Source of the DNA: Astropecten irregularis
Taxonomy: Eukaryota; Echinodermata; Asteroidea; Paxillosida; Astropectinidae
Reading direction: 5' to 3'
NCBI GenBank assembly: GCA_963971285.1
Contig: OZ020251.1
Span: 2,666,001-2,730,000, forward strand
DNA length: 64,000 nt
Part shown: positions 11,586 through 22,935 of the stretch, piece by piece
How positions within the stretch are numbered: the first letter of the stretch is position 1
Layout: every line of letters begins with the position of its first letter
Made by a program: the position numbers and the translations under genes
The notes under the pieces: generated by a model
Database searches by the model: none
What the model was told of the DNA's origin: nothing
What the model saw: only the letters and a program-made list of their open reading frames with translations

Positions 11586-13757
11586 ACTTTGCTGCCGTCA
11601 CGGCAAAACAAATACCATTTATTTTCTTTTGTATTTTTTATAACAAATAATTAAATTTCAGCTATGGAGCAATACTATGGATATCCATAATATTATACAG
11701 ACCGGTTTATGCTGCGGCATGGACGCTAAACAGACAGAGTAGCCAGACTAGTCCACGGCAATTTTTCATTGGCTTAACTCGATTTGGTATTAAACGTCTC
11801 TGGGGTATTCCCTGCGGTTTTGAAATGCCAGAACAAGATATAAACCATTATACTTAATCGCTTTAAAGTCCTTAACTGTCTCAAGTGGTTGCTGGCTCGG
11901 TGGTTTTAAGCTTGGGAAATTTGATTTGCAAATAAAAATTCATGACCAGTAAATATATTCCTTATATATTGGCCACATGTTTTGATCAAAGCGTATACTC
12001 TGGAAGTCAAAGGTAAAACGTCGTGCTTTTTGGTCCTCGCAAAAATCGAAATTCAATGACATTTTCATCGGTGACCATTTCCCATCTTTCACTTTTACGA
12101 TAGTACATTGCATTAAATCAACTATGTTATTATCTTTTTTATTAATTTGGTTGTGGTTCGTCTTCCCAACTTGCTTTTCCTTTATTTGTTAAATTCGTCT
12201 GTCTGTTCGTGTTTTATTACTCCCCTGTGGTGTTTTATTCTGTATTGGGCGATTTAAGTCAAATGCTTTGAAACATTAACCCGTTATCACATTAAAGAAC
12301 AAATTATTAATATCCTTTGACAACTTCGTGCCATTGTAGCTCTCCAACATTCCATATAATAATGAGAAATTCGACACAAAGGACATGAAAATAATGATGC
12401 ACTTTAATGAGTGGTATTCAATTCGTCATATTACATTTTGTATTTCGACTAATAATGAGACCTTCGCACCACATTTGATAAGAATGTCATTAAAAACAAA
12501 TGAGGCATTGCAACGCCTGGTGTACAAATAGCCATAATAACAGGAATATATTTTAAAATAGCCTTTGAGCTGATATTATTAAGATCTTGAAATAAATCGA
12601 TAAATAAATAAATAGATAAACATGAGATGTCCTTTTGTTCCAAAGGACAAGGACGCTTTAAACCAACAATGTGACCATAATTATCACGCATTATGCCACA
12701 GTCGAAAGAGTATCAAAAATGAATTTCATATGCAATTACAATCCTACAAATATACGTTCATATGCCTATGTGTTTACAATAATGTACAAAAACACTCGGC
12801 CTAATAATAACCCCGAACCAATTCACACGTATAGTGTATGTAAGAAGTGTCGCGTTTGGGTATAAATAGAAATCCCAATTGCAGACTGCCGGTAACATTT
12901 TTTAAATTGGAGCGACATGTTAGCTGCATTTGCATCTAGGTGCTGTTAGCATACATCTACCAGCAGCAACCCTATACACTTACTACTGGCGAGGCCCCCA
13001 TGTGAGTTTGAAATAGGGCAATGCATGCCCTTCACATTGGGGGTAATTTAATTCCATAGCGAGTATGTTTCCCCAGGTAATTGTGAAATAAATAAAATTA
13101 TTACTGCAACTCCATATTCTGGTTTGTTTATAAATTGTAAATTTGTCTGAATTTAAAAACAAAGACGGTCAATTTGTGCAGTTAGTCTATAGGTAAAACG
13201 ATGCCCCAATTTACTTTCATCTTTCATTTTTCTACTTTCAACCTATCGGGTGGTTGTGTGGATGGATTGGTTGATATAAACAAAGAAAGCGAATGGTTTG
13301 AAGCGTTTAAATGGTATCACACAAAGTGATTTGGTGGTTGGAGGTTGAAAAATTAATACAAATTCAAAATACACTGATTTGGAATGAGAAATGGACTCGA
13401 TGCGAATCATTACAAAATGCACGACAACTGTAGCTTTCCACATCTTATCACAAGTTAATGATGTTCTAATTTTCTCTTTAACATGCAGTCTTGATGTAAA
13501 TTGGCGCCTGTAAATTGGTGGACATAGAACGAAGTAGTATTCTATCGGTTCTTTTAATGGCTACCATTAACTTTATACCTTGATTTCACTTGATGTTATA
13601 ATAATTGTAATGATGGTGCTTCATAGTGATCGATCGTGTGTCCATGGCGACTCATTATGTGTTACTGTATTTTCAACAGCCAGATATAATACACTTGATC
13701 ACGATCAGCTAGGTGCATCGTGGACGTATACAGGTGTAAATAGAATTTGAAGAAAAA

Positions 13758-14179
13758 TTGTTGTTGCTGCTGCTATTGCTGCTGCTGCTATTGCTGCTGC
13801 TGTTGCTACTGCTGTTGTTGCTGCTGCTAGTGCTGCTGTTGCTGCTATTGCTGCTGCTGTTGCTGTTGCTACTGCTGTTGTTGCTGCTGCTATTGTTGCT
13901 GCTGTTGCTGCTGATATTGCTGCTGCTGTTGCTTCTACTGCTGCTGTTGCTGCTTCTATTGATTTTGATGTTGCTGCTGCTGCTGTTGCTGTTGCTCTTG
14001 TTACTGCTGGTGCTACTGCTGCTGCTATTGCTTTTGCGATTGCTGTTGCTGCTGCTGCTGCTGCTGCTGCTATTGCTGCTGCTTCTGCCGCCGCCGTTGC
14101 TGCTGCGGCTGCTGCTTTCGCTCTTGCTGTTACTGCTGCTGCTTGTGTTTCTGCTTGTGTTTCTGCTGCTGCTGCTGCA
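13758..14179 (+). repeat. Long impure (TTG/CTG)n triplet tract
   Basis: About 420 bp of CTG, TTG and ATTGCTGCTG-type triplets keep phase throughout. This gives a poly-Leu frame on the plus strand and poly-Gln/Ala frames on the minus strand. No gene motif flanks it. Interruptions by A and T suggest an old tract. Confidence 0.9.
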
Positions 14180-14825
14180 CCTTGTTCTAATTCTCCCGAC
14201 CTATTTGAGTACTGTCGGTCTTACATGCAATTGTCATGCCTGTTAATGTTATTGCAGAATCCAGTCGGCGTGCAAGTTGATGCCATCAGACTATACAACA
14301 AATTAGATCGCCCTATAACGGCACCGGCCCGCGCACGTACGGGTGTATCGCTTCCTTTCAACTTGTCGTCGGCGGTAAAATTGATGTTGGCCCGCGGCAG
14401 ATTCTGGCATGAATCTAACCATCGTATTCTGGCATTCATATGAGAATTATGATAATACACACTAGCCGTGTTATTACCTAGTGTGGAATGTCTTACATCC
14501 GATCCGACTCGGCGCTTTGATTACATTGCGTGCTGCGGTACATTACCCGCGGGCTGTTCGCACTTCTACAATGAGGCAGCCTTGGAACCAGACTGAAGTG
14601 TGTTGAACTCTTTTGGTATGAGCTGTATTTGAATTTATCTACATGGTGCTAGCTCCGGTGCCCAATTACATCAAGTTTGTCGGCATATAGTGCTTCTGGC
14701 AATTAGGTTAATGAATACCAGAAACACTGCTTAATTAATGACATTACTCTAATTAAGCGACATTTAATAACGAAAACATAAAAGCACCGCTAATTTATGT
14801 CGCTTGCTATGTTCCCTATGGATAA

Positions 14826-15234
14826 TTAAAGGTAGTACTTTGGTAAGAAACCAACACGGAAATGTTCACAGATTTACGTATAACTTACAGGGTATGAAGA
14901 TGGTGGTGGTAGAAACATACCGTTAAAAATGTTCCGCCTGAAATGGTGTAGGCCTATTTATCCCATACAGCTATATTAAAATTAATATAGGCCTATGATG
15001 TATCCAGAAATTAGTAAAACAACGACCGAAAATCTGTTTGATCTTTTAAAAGATCAAAAATAAAAGAGAAAAGACTTTAGAAACACTGTGGCCGTTTTTA
15101 ACCGTTTTCTCTAAAAGTGGGCACCGTATGGGAATGAAATTTTCACAGATGAATATTACTGTATCATCCTTGATATTTTGCCAAATGAATCTGTATTTCT
15201 TTGACAAAAAACCAAAGTATGATACTACCTTTAA
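14826..15234 (+). mobile_element. Family D TTAA-bounded MITE (longest copy)
   Basis: TTAAAGGTAG at the left and GATACTACCTTTAA at the right are inverted ends flanked by TTAA. The interior has GATCTTTTAAAAGATC and a GGTGGTGGTAGAAACATACC block shared with the other copies. There is an insertion of about 40 bp of A/T-rich DNA near 14,960-15,000 relative to the rest. Confidence 0.85.
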
Positions 15235-15751
15235 GTGCCGGGATGGCTATACGTGTCTAATAATGTTTTATGTATGGTTTGATATGGGCAGAGGAAAATG
15301 TATGCACGATGCATATATCAGATGACAGTTCGGCGCGTACATGAATTGGCCCACATCTGTGCATAAATAGCCACGGTATACATACACAATATGATCATCC
15401 CTCAAGCAGGTGCTGGTTATCGACTTCACCGTGTAGTATTGGTCTAAACTGCATAACCTACCACTATATCACCTCTCTCTGCTCATATCTCAAGTTCGAT
15501 GAAATAATCAGCCATGCCATCTTTGATTTGAGCCCACAATACCCGATTGACCCACATTCGCGTGTTGAAAACGATCCCTCAGATCAGAACAGCCGTTGCC
15601 TAAATAAACGCGAGACCCTCATAACCACACTGACTGCAAGATCAAACTTCACATCACGCGGACTTCCTCGTTTACGCGTGCCTAACACAGATTCATGTGT
15701 TCGTCCACGCGCACGCGCGTGGCTTCCAGTACTTTCCGGTGAACGTCAACG

Positions 15752-15950
15752 GTGTCAATTTCATTGAGCTGATTAAGTTCATAATTCGCTTAAGCATGAA
15801 TGGTCTTCATTGATCTAACAGGATATTAAACCCACCAAATTTCTGTGACGTTTACTGCTTTTGACTTGTATTCGGACATTGTTTTCTGAGCAAACATTTA
15901 TAAGTTTTGGCTGGCATACTGATTTTATTTACCAATGCCATCGTTTAAAA
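15752..15950 (-). mobile_element. Family C MITE, right end lost
   Basis: The left end GTGTCAATTTCATTGAGCTG and the internal ACTGCTTTTGACTTGTATTC block match the family. The right TIR is missing where it abuts the next copy at 15,954. Confidence 0.7.
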
Positions 15951-15953
15951 TCT

Positions 15954-16149
15954 GGGGCCAATTTCATAGACCTGCTTAAGCACCAAAAACCTGTTTAAAT
16001 AAAATCAGCCAAAACTCCTTGTGAATGTTATGCTCAGCAAACAATGGTCGAATACAAGTCAAAAGCAGTAAACATCACGTGAACATTTGGTTGATAATCA
16101 TGTTTGATCAAGGAAAACTTTTCATCAGCAGCTCCATGAAATTGGCCCT
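15954..16149 (+). mobile_element. Family C MITE, second of a pair
   Basis: It starts GGGGCCAATTTCATAGACCT and ends CCATGAAATTGGCCCT. It lies in opposite internal orientation to the copy directly to its left. Confidence 0.8.
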
Positions 16150-17236
16150 ATGCTCTTTTGGACCACAGAAATCCACTCGCTGAACGTCAAGGAAGATAGC
16201 CCCATAATCAAGATTGATTCTTGTCAATATTGCATTCATTACTGCTGAAACTCTACATGGACCCAACTCTGATCCGGGGCCCAGATGGGATCATCGTGGC
16301 TACTGACATGACAACTCCAGTTGATCCATAGGTTATAGGACTCGGAGAATTAATTTCGCAGCTTATGAGCTAGCTAGCTGTGGGGCTGGTGTCGATTTCA
16401 CCAAACTCATCGTAACTTACTATCAATCGTAGGACTAATGATGCATTGTAGATGTCCTTGGAAACGATGGGTTATCCTTCGTTACTCGAGTTACGATCGA
16501 TCATAGGGCTTCGTGAAATCGACTCCTTGATGCTGCACAATAACTACAGCCCATAATATCTGACACGTCCATGGTCATCTCGTAAACAAACCCACTGCCC
16601 ATTGCAATCATACACGACGCCCGATGTTCGAAATCATTATGTATGATGCGTTGTGCATTTGTCACAGTTCAGCGCTAGGAGTCGTGGTGGTTATTGTACA
16701 TAATCCGATCTGGAAACTCAGAATAATTGGAAAGTCGCCAGGATTCATTAGGGAAATTGAGCAGAATGTTTTTTTCTCGGGTTTCAACAGACTGAGGTTA
16801 AGATTCCTTGTATAGTTTCGCAGCTGGAGTCGCAATGTCAATTAAATCTATTTTTTGGACTTCGATGTGTTTGTGTGCATGTGTGTTCGACTTTTCATCC
16901 ATGTTTAGTTCGTTCCTGCTTGGACCGCAATTTTGGAGAGTGAGCCTCCGATTTCTAAATGATTGTGTACCAGCCTGTTCGCACAAAATGTATTTAACAT
17001 ATACCGTTTTGTCTGTTGGTTTGTTTATTTGTTTATTTGTAGGTTGTTGTTCCTTTGGGTGGATGTGGGTAAGATTATCTTCTCGCTCTTGTTTTACTTG
17101 TTACCGAAATGTATCTACAAACAAAAGTCCCAGCATTGGGGAAAAGTTGCTAATACTATACCAGGGCTAGTTCTTTCTCTGTTTTTGTTTTAATAGTGTC
17201 AAACTAAAAGGTATATAAATGTCTACCTTGTTCACG
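16150..17236. other. Intergenic DNA
   Basis: Only the B copy at 16,389 is recognised. A T/G-rich (TTGTTTAT)n-like run lies at 17,015-17,040. The overlapping ORFs at 16,808-17,193 are Phe/Cys-rich and give no domain. Confidence 0.45.
16389..16525 (+). mobile_element. Family B palindromic MITE
   Basis: It reads GTGTCGATTTCACCAAACTC at the left and CTTCGTGAAATCGACTCC at the right. The internal GTTACTCGAGTTACGATCG block is intact. Confidence 0.85.
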
Positions 17237-17378
17237 TGCATCCATTCCACATTCGAAGCAGTGCAATCAATCCGAGGCTTCGATTCAAAGTAGTCTGGTA
17301 CCTGATTTCCTTTTTAGAACTGGTGTTATCTTTTCCAACGGGTATACAAGGAAGGTGACCAAATGGATGCAACATGAA
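17237..17378 (+). repeat. Dispersed repeat, copy 1
   Basis: It aligns with 27,672-27,822: ATTCAAAGTAGTCTGGTACC, then GGTGTTATCTTTTCCAAC, then GGTATACA and CATGAAT. Its right edge forms the outward extension of the nested palindrome at 17,338. Confidence 0.75.
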
Positions 17379-17819
17379 TGGGAGACTTTTGGAGAGTCGG
17401 TCTTGAGTCAACAGCGCACGCGCACGCACGCGCAATACAACGCCCACATGCTCACAATACACGGGTTTTAAACACTTCCAAAAAAGCGCATGCGGGATAG
17501 TGCCTCGTTTTGAAGTCGCGATCAAAACTGCCGAAGTGTAAACCCGTGTATTGTCTTCGACAATGGACGGGCTTACACTTAGAAAAGTGCGCACGCGTGG
17601 AAGTGCCTCGTTTTGAAGTTGCAATGAAAATCTAAGATGGCTGCCATGGTGTAAACCTGTGTATACACGGGTTTACACTTCGGCAGTTTTGATCGTGACT
17701 TCGAAACGAGGCACTACCACGCATGCGCTTTTTTAGAAGTGTAAACCCGTGTATTGCGCAAGCATGGTTTGCGCGTGCGCTCTTGACTCAAGACCGACTC
17801 TCCAAAAGTCTCCCATTCA
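17379..17819. mobile_element. Family F palindrome carrying a nested second palindrome
   Basis: Left GGGAGACTTTTGGAGAGTCG and right CGACTCTCCAAAAGTCTCCC are perfect inverses, followed inwards by TCTTGAGTCAACAGCGCACG and its inverse. The inverted arms extend outward beyond the element to 17,338 and 17,856. Inside lies another inverted repeat (17,456-17,552 and 17,662-17,755) beginning AATACACGGGTTT. Confidence 0.8.
17456..17755. mobile_element. Inner inverted-repeat element nested in the family F palindrome
   Basis: Two arms of about 95 bp (17,456-17,552 and 17,662-17,755) are inverted copies. Each holds GCATGCG, a run like GTGCCTCGTTTTGAAGTCGC, and GAAGTGTAAACCCGTGTAT. A spacer of about 110 bp separates them. 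Each arm is itself bounded by inverted ACACGGGTTTACAC motifs. Confidence 0.75.
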
Positions 17820-17859
17820 TGGTGCATCCATTTGGTCACCTTCCTTGTATACCCGTCTA

Positions 17860-20756
17860 CATCTTTTAGTGTCGGATTGTTCTCGGAACCCGACATCATC
17901 TTCAACATAACCCTGATGGTATAAATTCCCGCGAGATATCGCGAGAATTAGCCTGACAGTCACAGTACTGTACTCGGGATGTCAACAGAAATTATAAATG
18001 GGAGTGCGTGACGATGTTATGACACGGAAGTCGATCACTAGAGATGATGACTGACCGCGTAGTGCGACAGCAGACTGCGGACTGATGATCCGCGTGTCAA
18101 ATCCCTTAAACCAGTCAATTATCGCATCCGTGTACCATTCCTTTCTCCCCTGACACGCTCTCTCACGTATGACCATAAGGCTAGGCTGTTCCTAGCTCTA
18201 TGGTTTGACAAAACAACCAGTGCAACCTGTTGGATGTAGAGATGTGAAAGTGTAGCCGTGTGCAGCAGTATGGATAGCTGGACGAGGCCGTGAAGATTAC
18301 CTAATGAAAGATATTCCGTTGCTGATCATATTGCAGGTTTGGTAGACGTAAATGCACCGCAAGCTTAGGCAGACACGTACCTCTTTGGGAAGACAGAACA
18401 CGCTCATAGAAGAGGACAACAGCGACCATACTAGGCTCAAAGCAAGGTAAGCCATTCATTCTGTGTAATATCTATGCCATGAGATGATATCATGATCTTT
18501 CTCTTCAATCTTGTAAATAAGTGCATGTCTTTTCCCCTGTTCAATGTGTGTCTTTGTGCCATCAAACGTGATTCGATGACGGGGTGCATAAAGAAATTAC
18601 CCCTGAGACAGGTTAACACAGTACAGTGAATATAATGCTCGCATATTATAGCAATATACCTACATGTATTATTTCTATTCAGCCTAAAACTGTATTGGTA
18701 CAACGACAGTGAGATGTACTTTAGCCCATGCAGTGATATTGAGATAAACTCGTACGATATTTGATAAAAAACCATCACCAAATGGAATTGCGTTTGTCAG
18801 GAAAGAAATCTCACTAAAGGAATTAAGTTTTGAGTATCATACTCGTTCCTCGGAGATTTATTGGCCAGATCTAGAACTGTATAGTATAAAACTGATAACC
18901 ACATGCACTGCTGCAAATAAAAAGTGCAATATTGTGGCACTGCATTATCGTTGAATTTGCAAACCAACGGGCGACAAAATGTCATTAAACTTAACATGGA
19001 TTATCTGCGTTTGTCCACCAAATTGAATTACAAACATCAACCATTTTCAATTTGTTTGTGAATGTTTATTTGTGTGTTTTGCTTTGTGTGCAATAAATCC
19101 CATTGCAGAATCAGTCCTAGTTGAAAGAAGTGCTTTGTAGGTCAGTTTATAAATATCATCGAAATGGGAGCCCCACATGCGCTAGATATGAAATGATACG
19201 GAAATTAAAAGTGTCGTACAGAGGAAAGTCTGTCGATATGATTTGTGTGTTCGTTAATCACGAGCGTGGCTGGCTTTTGAAATGACGTCATTTACGGCCA
19301 TTTTTTGTCGCTGGGACGTTGGTCGTGATAGCTCAGAGGCACTTCCGCCATTGGTTAATAACAAATTACCATCAAGTAAATGAATCATTTCCGAAGTGAT
19401 ATTGTTGGTGGTGTGTTTTTTCCTTCTGCTTTTTCAGCGTCCCTAGAGTCTGAAATGTATTCATTATTATAATTCGTATTCCTTTTCCACTGGTAATTAT
19501 TCAATACCAGTAATAAACTGCGGCAAACATGCTGTTCTTCAGCCTAAATAATGGCCTGAAACATGATTGTACTATGCTTGGAGTTAGAATGCTTCGATAG
19601 AATTACGCCTTTCGATCCTAGCAGGATCTTTCTCAAAGGCTAAATGACAAGAGGACAAGAACATGTCAGGATAAAGATCCTGTAAAGATCGAAACGCGGC
19701 GCCAGGCCCCCCTAACTCCAAGTATTTGGTCAAAATAGCATGATCAAAACATGCAAAAACAACAACACATGTACACCACAAAGAAAGAGAGACTATTTGT
19801 AGGACCACCATTGGACTCTAGTGCCATGACGACATAATGACGTAAACATAATCTTTGTGCGTTATGCAACTACGCTGATTACCTTTTTCGGAGGATCTAG
19901 GGGAATTACATTTCGGAATGCAATCTGGACTTCCATTTTAATTTGCCATATCAATACCAGTGATATAATAATTTCTCGACGTACCATCTTTGTAGATGTT
20001 ATGTAACTTCGCTGATGATTATTGTTTGGGTTGAATTAGAATGTGAAATGCTATCGCAATTGGTGATTTAGATTTGGCATTGTCTATCAGACTATTGTGA
20101 TACTGTGCCATCTGCTTGTTGTTATCAATACACAAAGTGCAGTCAGATTGACCACCTGTTGCAGGGTTTTATTTCCATATGCACGTGGGCGTTTGTAACA
20201 AATTGAAATTTAGTCATAAATAAAACGAAATGAAAATTGCAATTTAATTGGCGAAAGCAAAAGCGGATGACAAACTATCATTCTATCGGAATATTGACTT
20301 GTTTTGGCGTTTTTTAATTGTGTGCTATTTAAATGAATAAATTTAAAAATAGGGTTTTAATGCGTTCTATCGCCAAATGTACACTGACACTAACTTGGAC
20401 TCGGCTCTATTTTCCTTGTTTTGCCAACATTTGAGACAAGTCAACTGATTTGTATGCTATAGGTCCGTTGAATTCTTGCTTTTTCTGACTCTGCGTCTTG
20501 ACTTATTGTTTCCACCTGTTTTGTCGAGTTGTTTGATAGAAATTTAACCCCAGGGGTGCGGTGGCAACAGTTCAAACAACGTAAGGGCATCTAGCCCTCC
20601 TTGTTGGCTTAAAGGAATAATACATGAGTTGTAAATGTCGCAGAACAGCACTTACACTTTGTCTGATCCAGCATGTACATGAAATAATGAACCTGTGAAC
20701 ATTTGTGTACAATTGGATATCTGAGTCACGAGAAAAGAGCGAAAACCAGACTCACC
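17860..20756. other. Intergenic DNA
   Basis: Nothing recognised except the inverted pair at 19,579. Short ORFs only. Confidence 0.5.
19579..19728. repeat. Inverted pair of hairpin-GAAACG units
   Basis: The minus-strand unit has a perfect GATCCTGCTAGGATC hairpin followed by GAAAG. The plus-strand unit reads GATAAAGATCCTG then AAGATCGAAACGCGGCG. The pair is bounded by GGAGTTAG and CTAACTCC. Confidence 0.75.
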
Positions 20757-20940
20757 TTTTTCTTATAAAAACATCTTAAAAGAATCTTACCCCGATATCA
20801 AAACTGTTTTCGGTCGTTGTTTTACTAACTTTTGGATAAACATCATTTCAGGAGGATATATTTTATTGGTATGATTCTACCATCATCATCTCCATACACT
20901 GAAAGTTATACGTAAATATTTGAACATTTCTGTTTGTGTA
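20757..20940 (-). mobile_element. Family D MITE fragment
   Basis: It carries the interior block of family D (ACTGTTTTCGGTCGTTG, then AAGTTATACGTAAAT, then ACATTTCTGTTT) without either TTAA end. It lies 190 bp from the deleted copy at 21,134, so the two may have been one element that was later disrupted. Confidence 0.6.
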
Positions 20941-21133
20941 TGTTATCGATCCTTTAACCGTCTGATTGTTTTATGGTTTCTTGACGCCTCAACGGGCTCT
21001 TAACAGTTCAACATTGGCACAACAATCAACACTTGAACAGTCGCCGAGTGTCATTGACCTTCCCAGGTACTCACAGGGGAACATTTCTGTACATTGATCC
21101 GTTATGTTCATCTGCAGTGTCCAAAGTTTAAGT

Positions 21134-21281
21134 TTAAAGGTAATATCATACTTTGGTTTTCATCAAAGAAAAACTGATTCATGGGCACAAATATCAAGGT
21201 ATCTTCATACCCTGTAAGTTATACGTAAATCTGTGAACATTTCTGTTTTGATTTCTTACCAAAGTATGATACTACCTTTAA
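21134..21281 (-). mobile_element. Family D MITE, internally deleted (about 150 bp)
   Basis: Both TTAA-flanked ends are present (TTAAAGGTAATATCATACTT and AAGTATGATACTACCTTTAA). The element jumps from ATATCAAGG to TATCTTCATACCCTG, losing the central 200 bases. Deletion of the middle with both ends kept is typical of non-autonomous DNA transposons. Confidence 0.8.
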
Positions 21282-22622
21282 GCGTGCCTTTACACACTAA
21301 AACGTTTGCCCTAGCACATCACTGGTAGTATAGGGTCTAATAGCTGGTCAATATATCAAATAGCATTTCTATTTTGGGCGGGTCTACACCTGTTGTCCCT
21401 GGCGCCAGCTAGCTTAAGTTGACGTCAGTTGTTCATCTGTTTACTTGTATAAAACAAAACACTGCGCTAATTGAAAATCACTGCCAATCACAAAACCCGA
21501 AGCTTTGACAATCTGTCTAATATCACAAATGAAATCCGTTAGTAATATTATTTTAATGAAGCCACAGAGACGAATCAATACGTGAGCCTGTCAGTTGACA
21601 TTGTACATGGTGTGTGCTGTTTTCGTCATAAAAGGCGATGGTAGAGATTGAAGCCTGAATGAATGAGTGACACAAAGTAACTGAATTTCGTGAACATTGT
21701 CAAAAAACATGAAGTTGACAATTTAAGTCGATGTATGATGGGTACAGAAGAATTTATAGCTGGACAGTTGGGAATGACAGGCTTCTTGGTTTCGTCTCGC
21801 ATCGATTTAGCATCCATACCGGCCTTGCCCTTTCAGCCCCCTGAACGTAAATTTAGCGATTTGAGAAGCATCAGTCTACTCCGTAAAATACCACGTATAA
21901 TCAGAGCCAAGCCCTTACTGTCTCCAAACATGTCAATGATTAGCTGTACATTTCCCACATTTTTGCCAAACTCAGACAGTTTCCATGAGCTATGTAATAA
22001 TGCCATTTGGAATGTCAATTTTCCCATTTCTGATGGCGACTGAAACATGAGATGATGCACTTAGACAGAACGCTGGGATGTGGGTTTTGAATAACTTAAG
22101 AGGTTTATGATACCTGACGATTTCTCACTTTTTTGACACTGCACTAAATAAGAACAATTCCAAAAGTTCAAAAGACACTGGCTTTCATTACCTAGCAGGC
22201 CAAGATTAGGAACAAGTAGTACTAAGTGCTGATCGAACATTTGAAATAAAGAAAAAGGAACACATTCGCGATAGTACAAAATATACAAACTATTGCTCGG
22301 TTTGTCCAAACTAAAACAGGGACTCTATATACCTCTCCCATTATAAAGCCCATGACGATAATTGTGTTTTCATTAATCAAGTTCCACTTAACGCCGGTGG
22401 AAATCAACTTACGCTTTTTCAGAGATGGCCTGCGGATAATTCCGTGACCCGTGAGCGTGAAGCTTTTCTGAGATGGTTCAGAAAATTACGTTTTGGCGAG
22501 TGCGGTGTACTGCTCTCGTGTTTCTCATGAGCTTTTTTCATGGAAGAGTATTGGACGTTTCGTCGGACATTGTGATTTCCGACCGTACGTTGCTTGCCCC
22601 CATTGAATTCCTTGTCCCTCCA

Positions 22623-22757
22623 AGGGTCCATTTCATTAAGCCCTACGATCGATCGGAACCCAACTTACGAAAAATAACCCAATCGTATCCTACGTATGGC
22701 TGCCAGTCCTATATACGATTGATAGCAAGTTACGATGAGTTTGGTGAAATCGACTCC
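22623..22757 (-). mobile_element. Family B palindromic MITE (first of a pair)
   Basis: It begins GGTCCATTTCATTAAGCC and ends TTGGTGAAATCGACTCC. It is followed after 30 bp by a second copy in the same orientation. Confidence 0.8.
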
Positions 22758-22787
22758 AGTCTCGATGCAAACTCAAATTTGCCTCCA

Positions 22788-22935
22788 GGGGTCGATTTCA
22801 CGAAGCACTGCGATCGATCGTTACTCGAGTTACGAAGGATAACCCATCGTAGGGAGCATATCCTACTTAGGGATGCCATGCATCAAAAGTCCTACGATTC
22901 ATAGTAAGTTTCGATGAGTTTGGCGAAATCGATCC
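22788..22935 (-). mobile_element. Family B palindromic MITE (second of a pair)
   Basis: It begins GGGGTCGATTTCACGAAGC and ends TTTGGCGAAATCGATCCC, with GTTACTCGAGTTACGAAGG inside. The short spacing to the previous copy suggests a tandem duplication or insertion next to a resident copy. Confidence 0.85.

Larger units (their letters stand above)
9610..13757. other. Intergenic DNA, mostly unique
   Basis: Contains the B copy at 10,477 and the SINE at 11,421. The long A/T-rich stretch 11,590-13,757 has short ORFs only and a small (AAAT)n-like run at about 12,590-12,618. No gene recognised. Confidence 0.5.

Noticed and set aside
13758-14246. Poly-Leu ORF of 162 codons
   Set aside because: It is the translation of a triplet microsatellite, with no start context, domain or splice signals.
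21626-22060. Overlapping ORFs on both strands of this segment
   Set aside because: No domain recognised. Opposing open frames of similar length give no direction, although a homology search would be worthwhile.
22473-22904. 143-codon ORF
   Set aside because: It crosses two family B transposons and has no domain.
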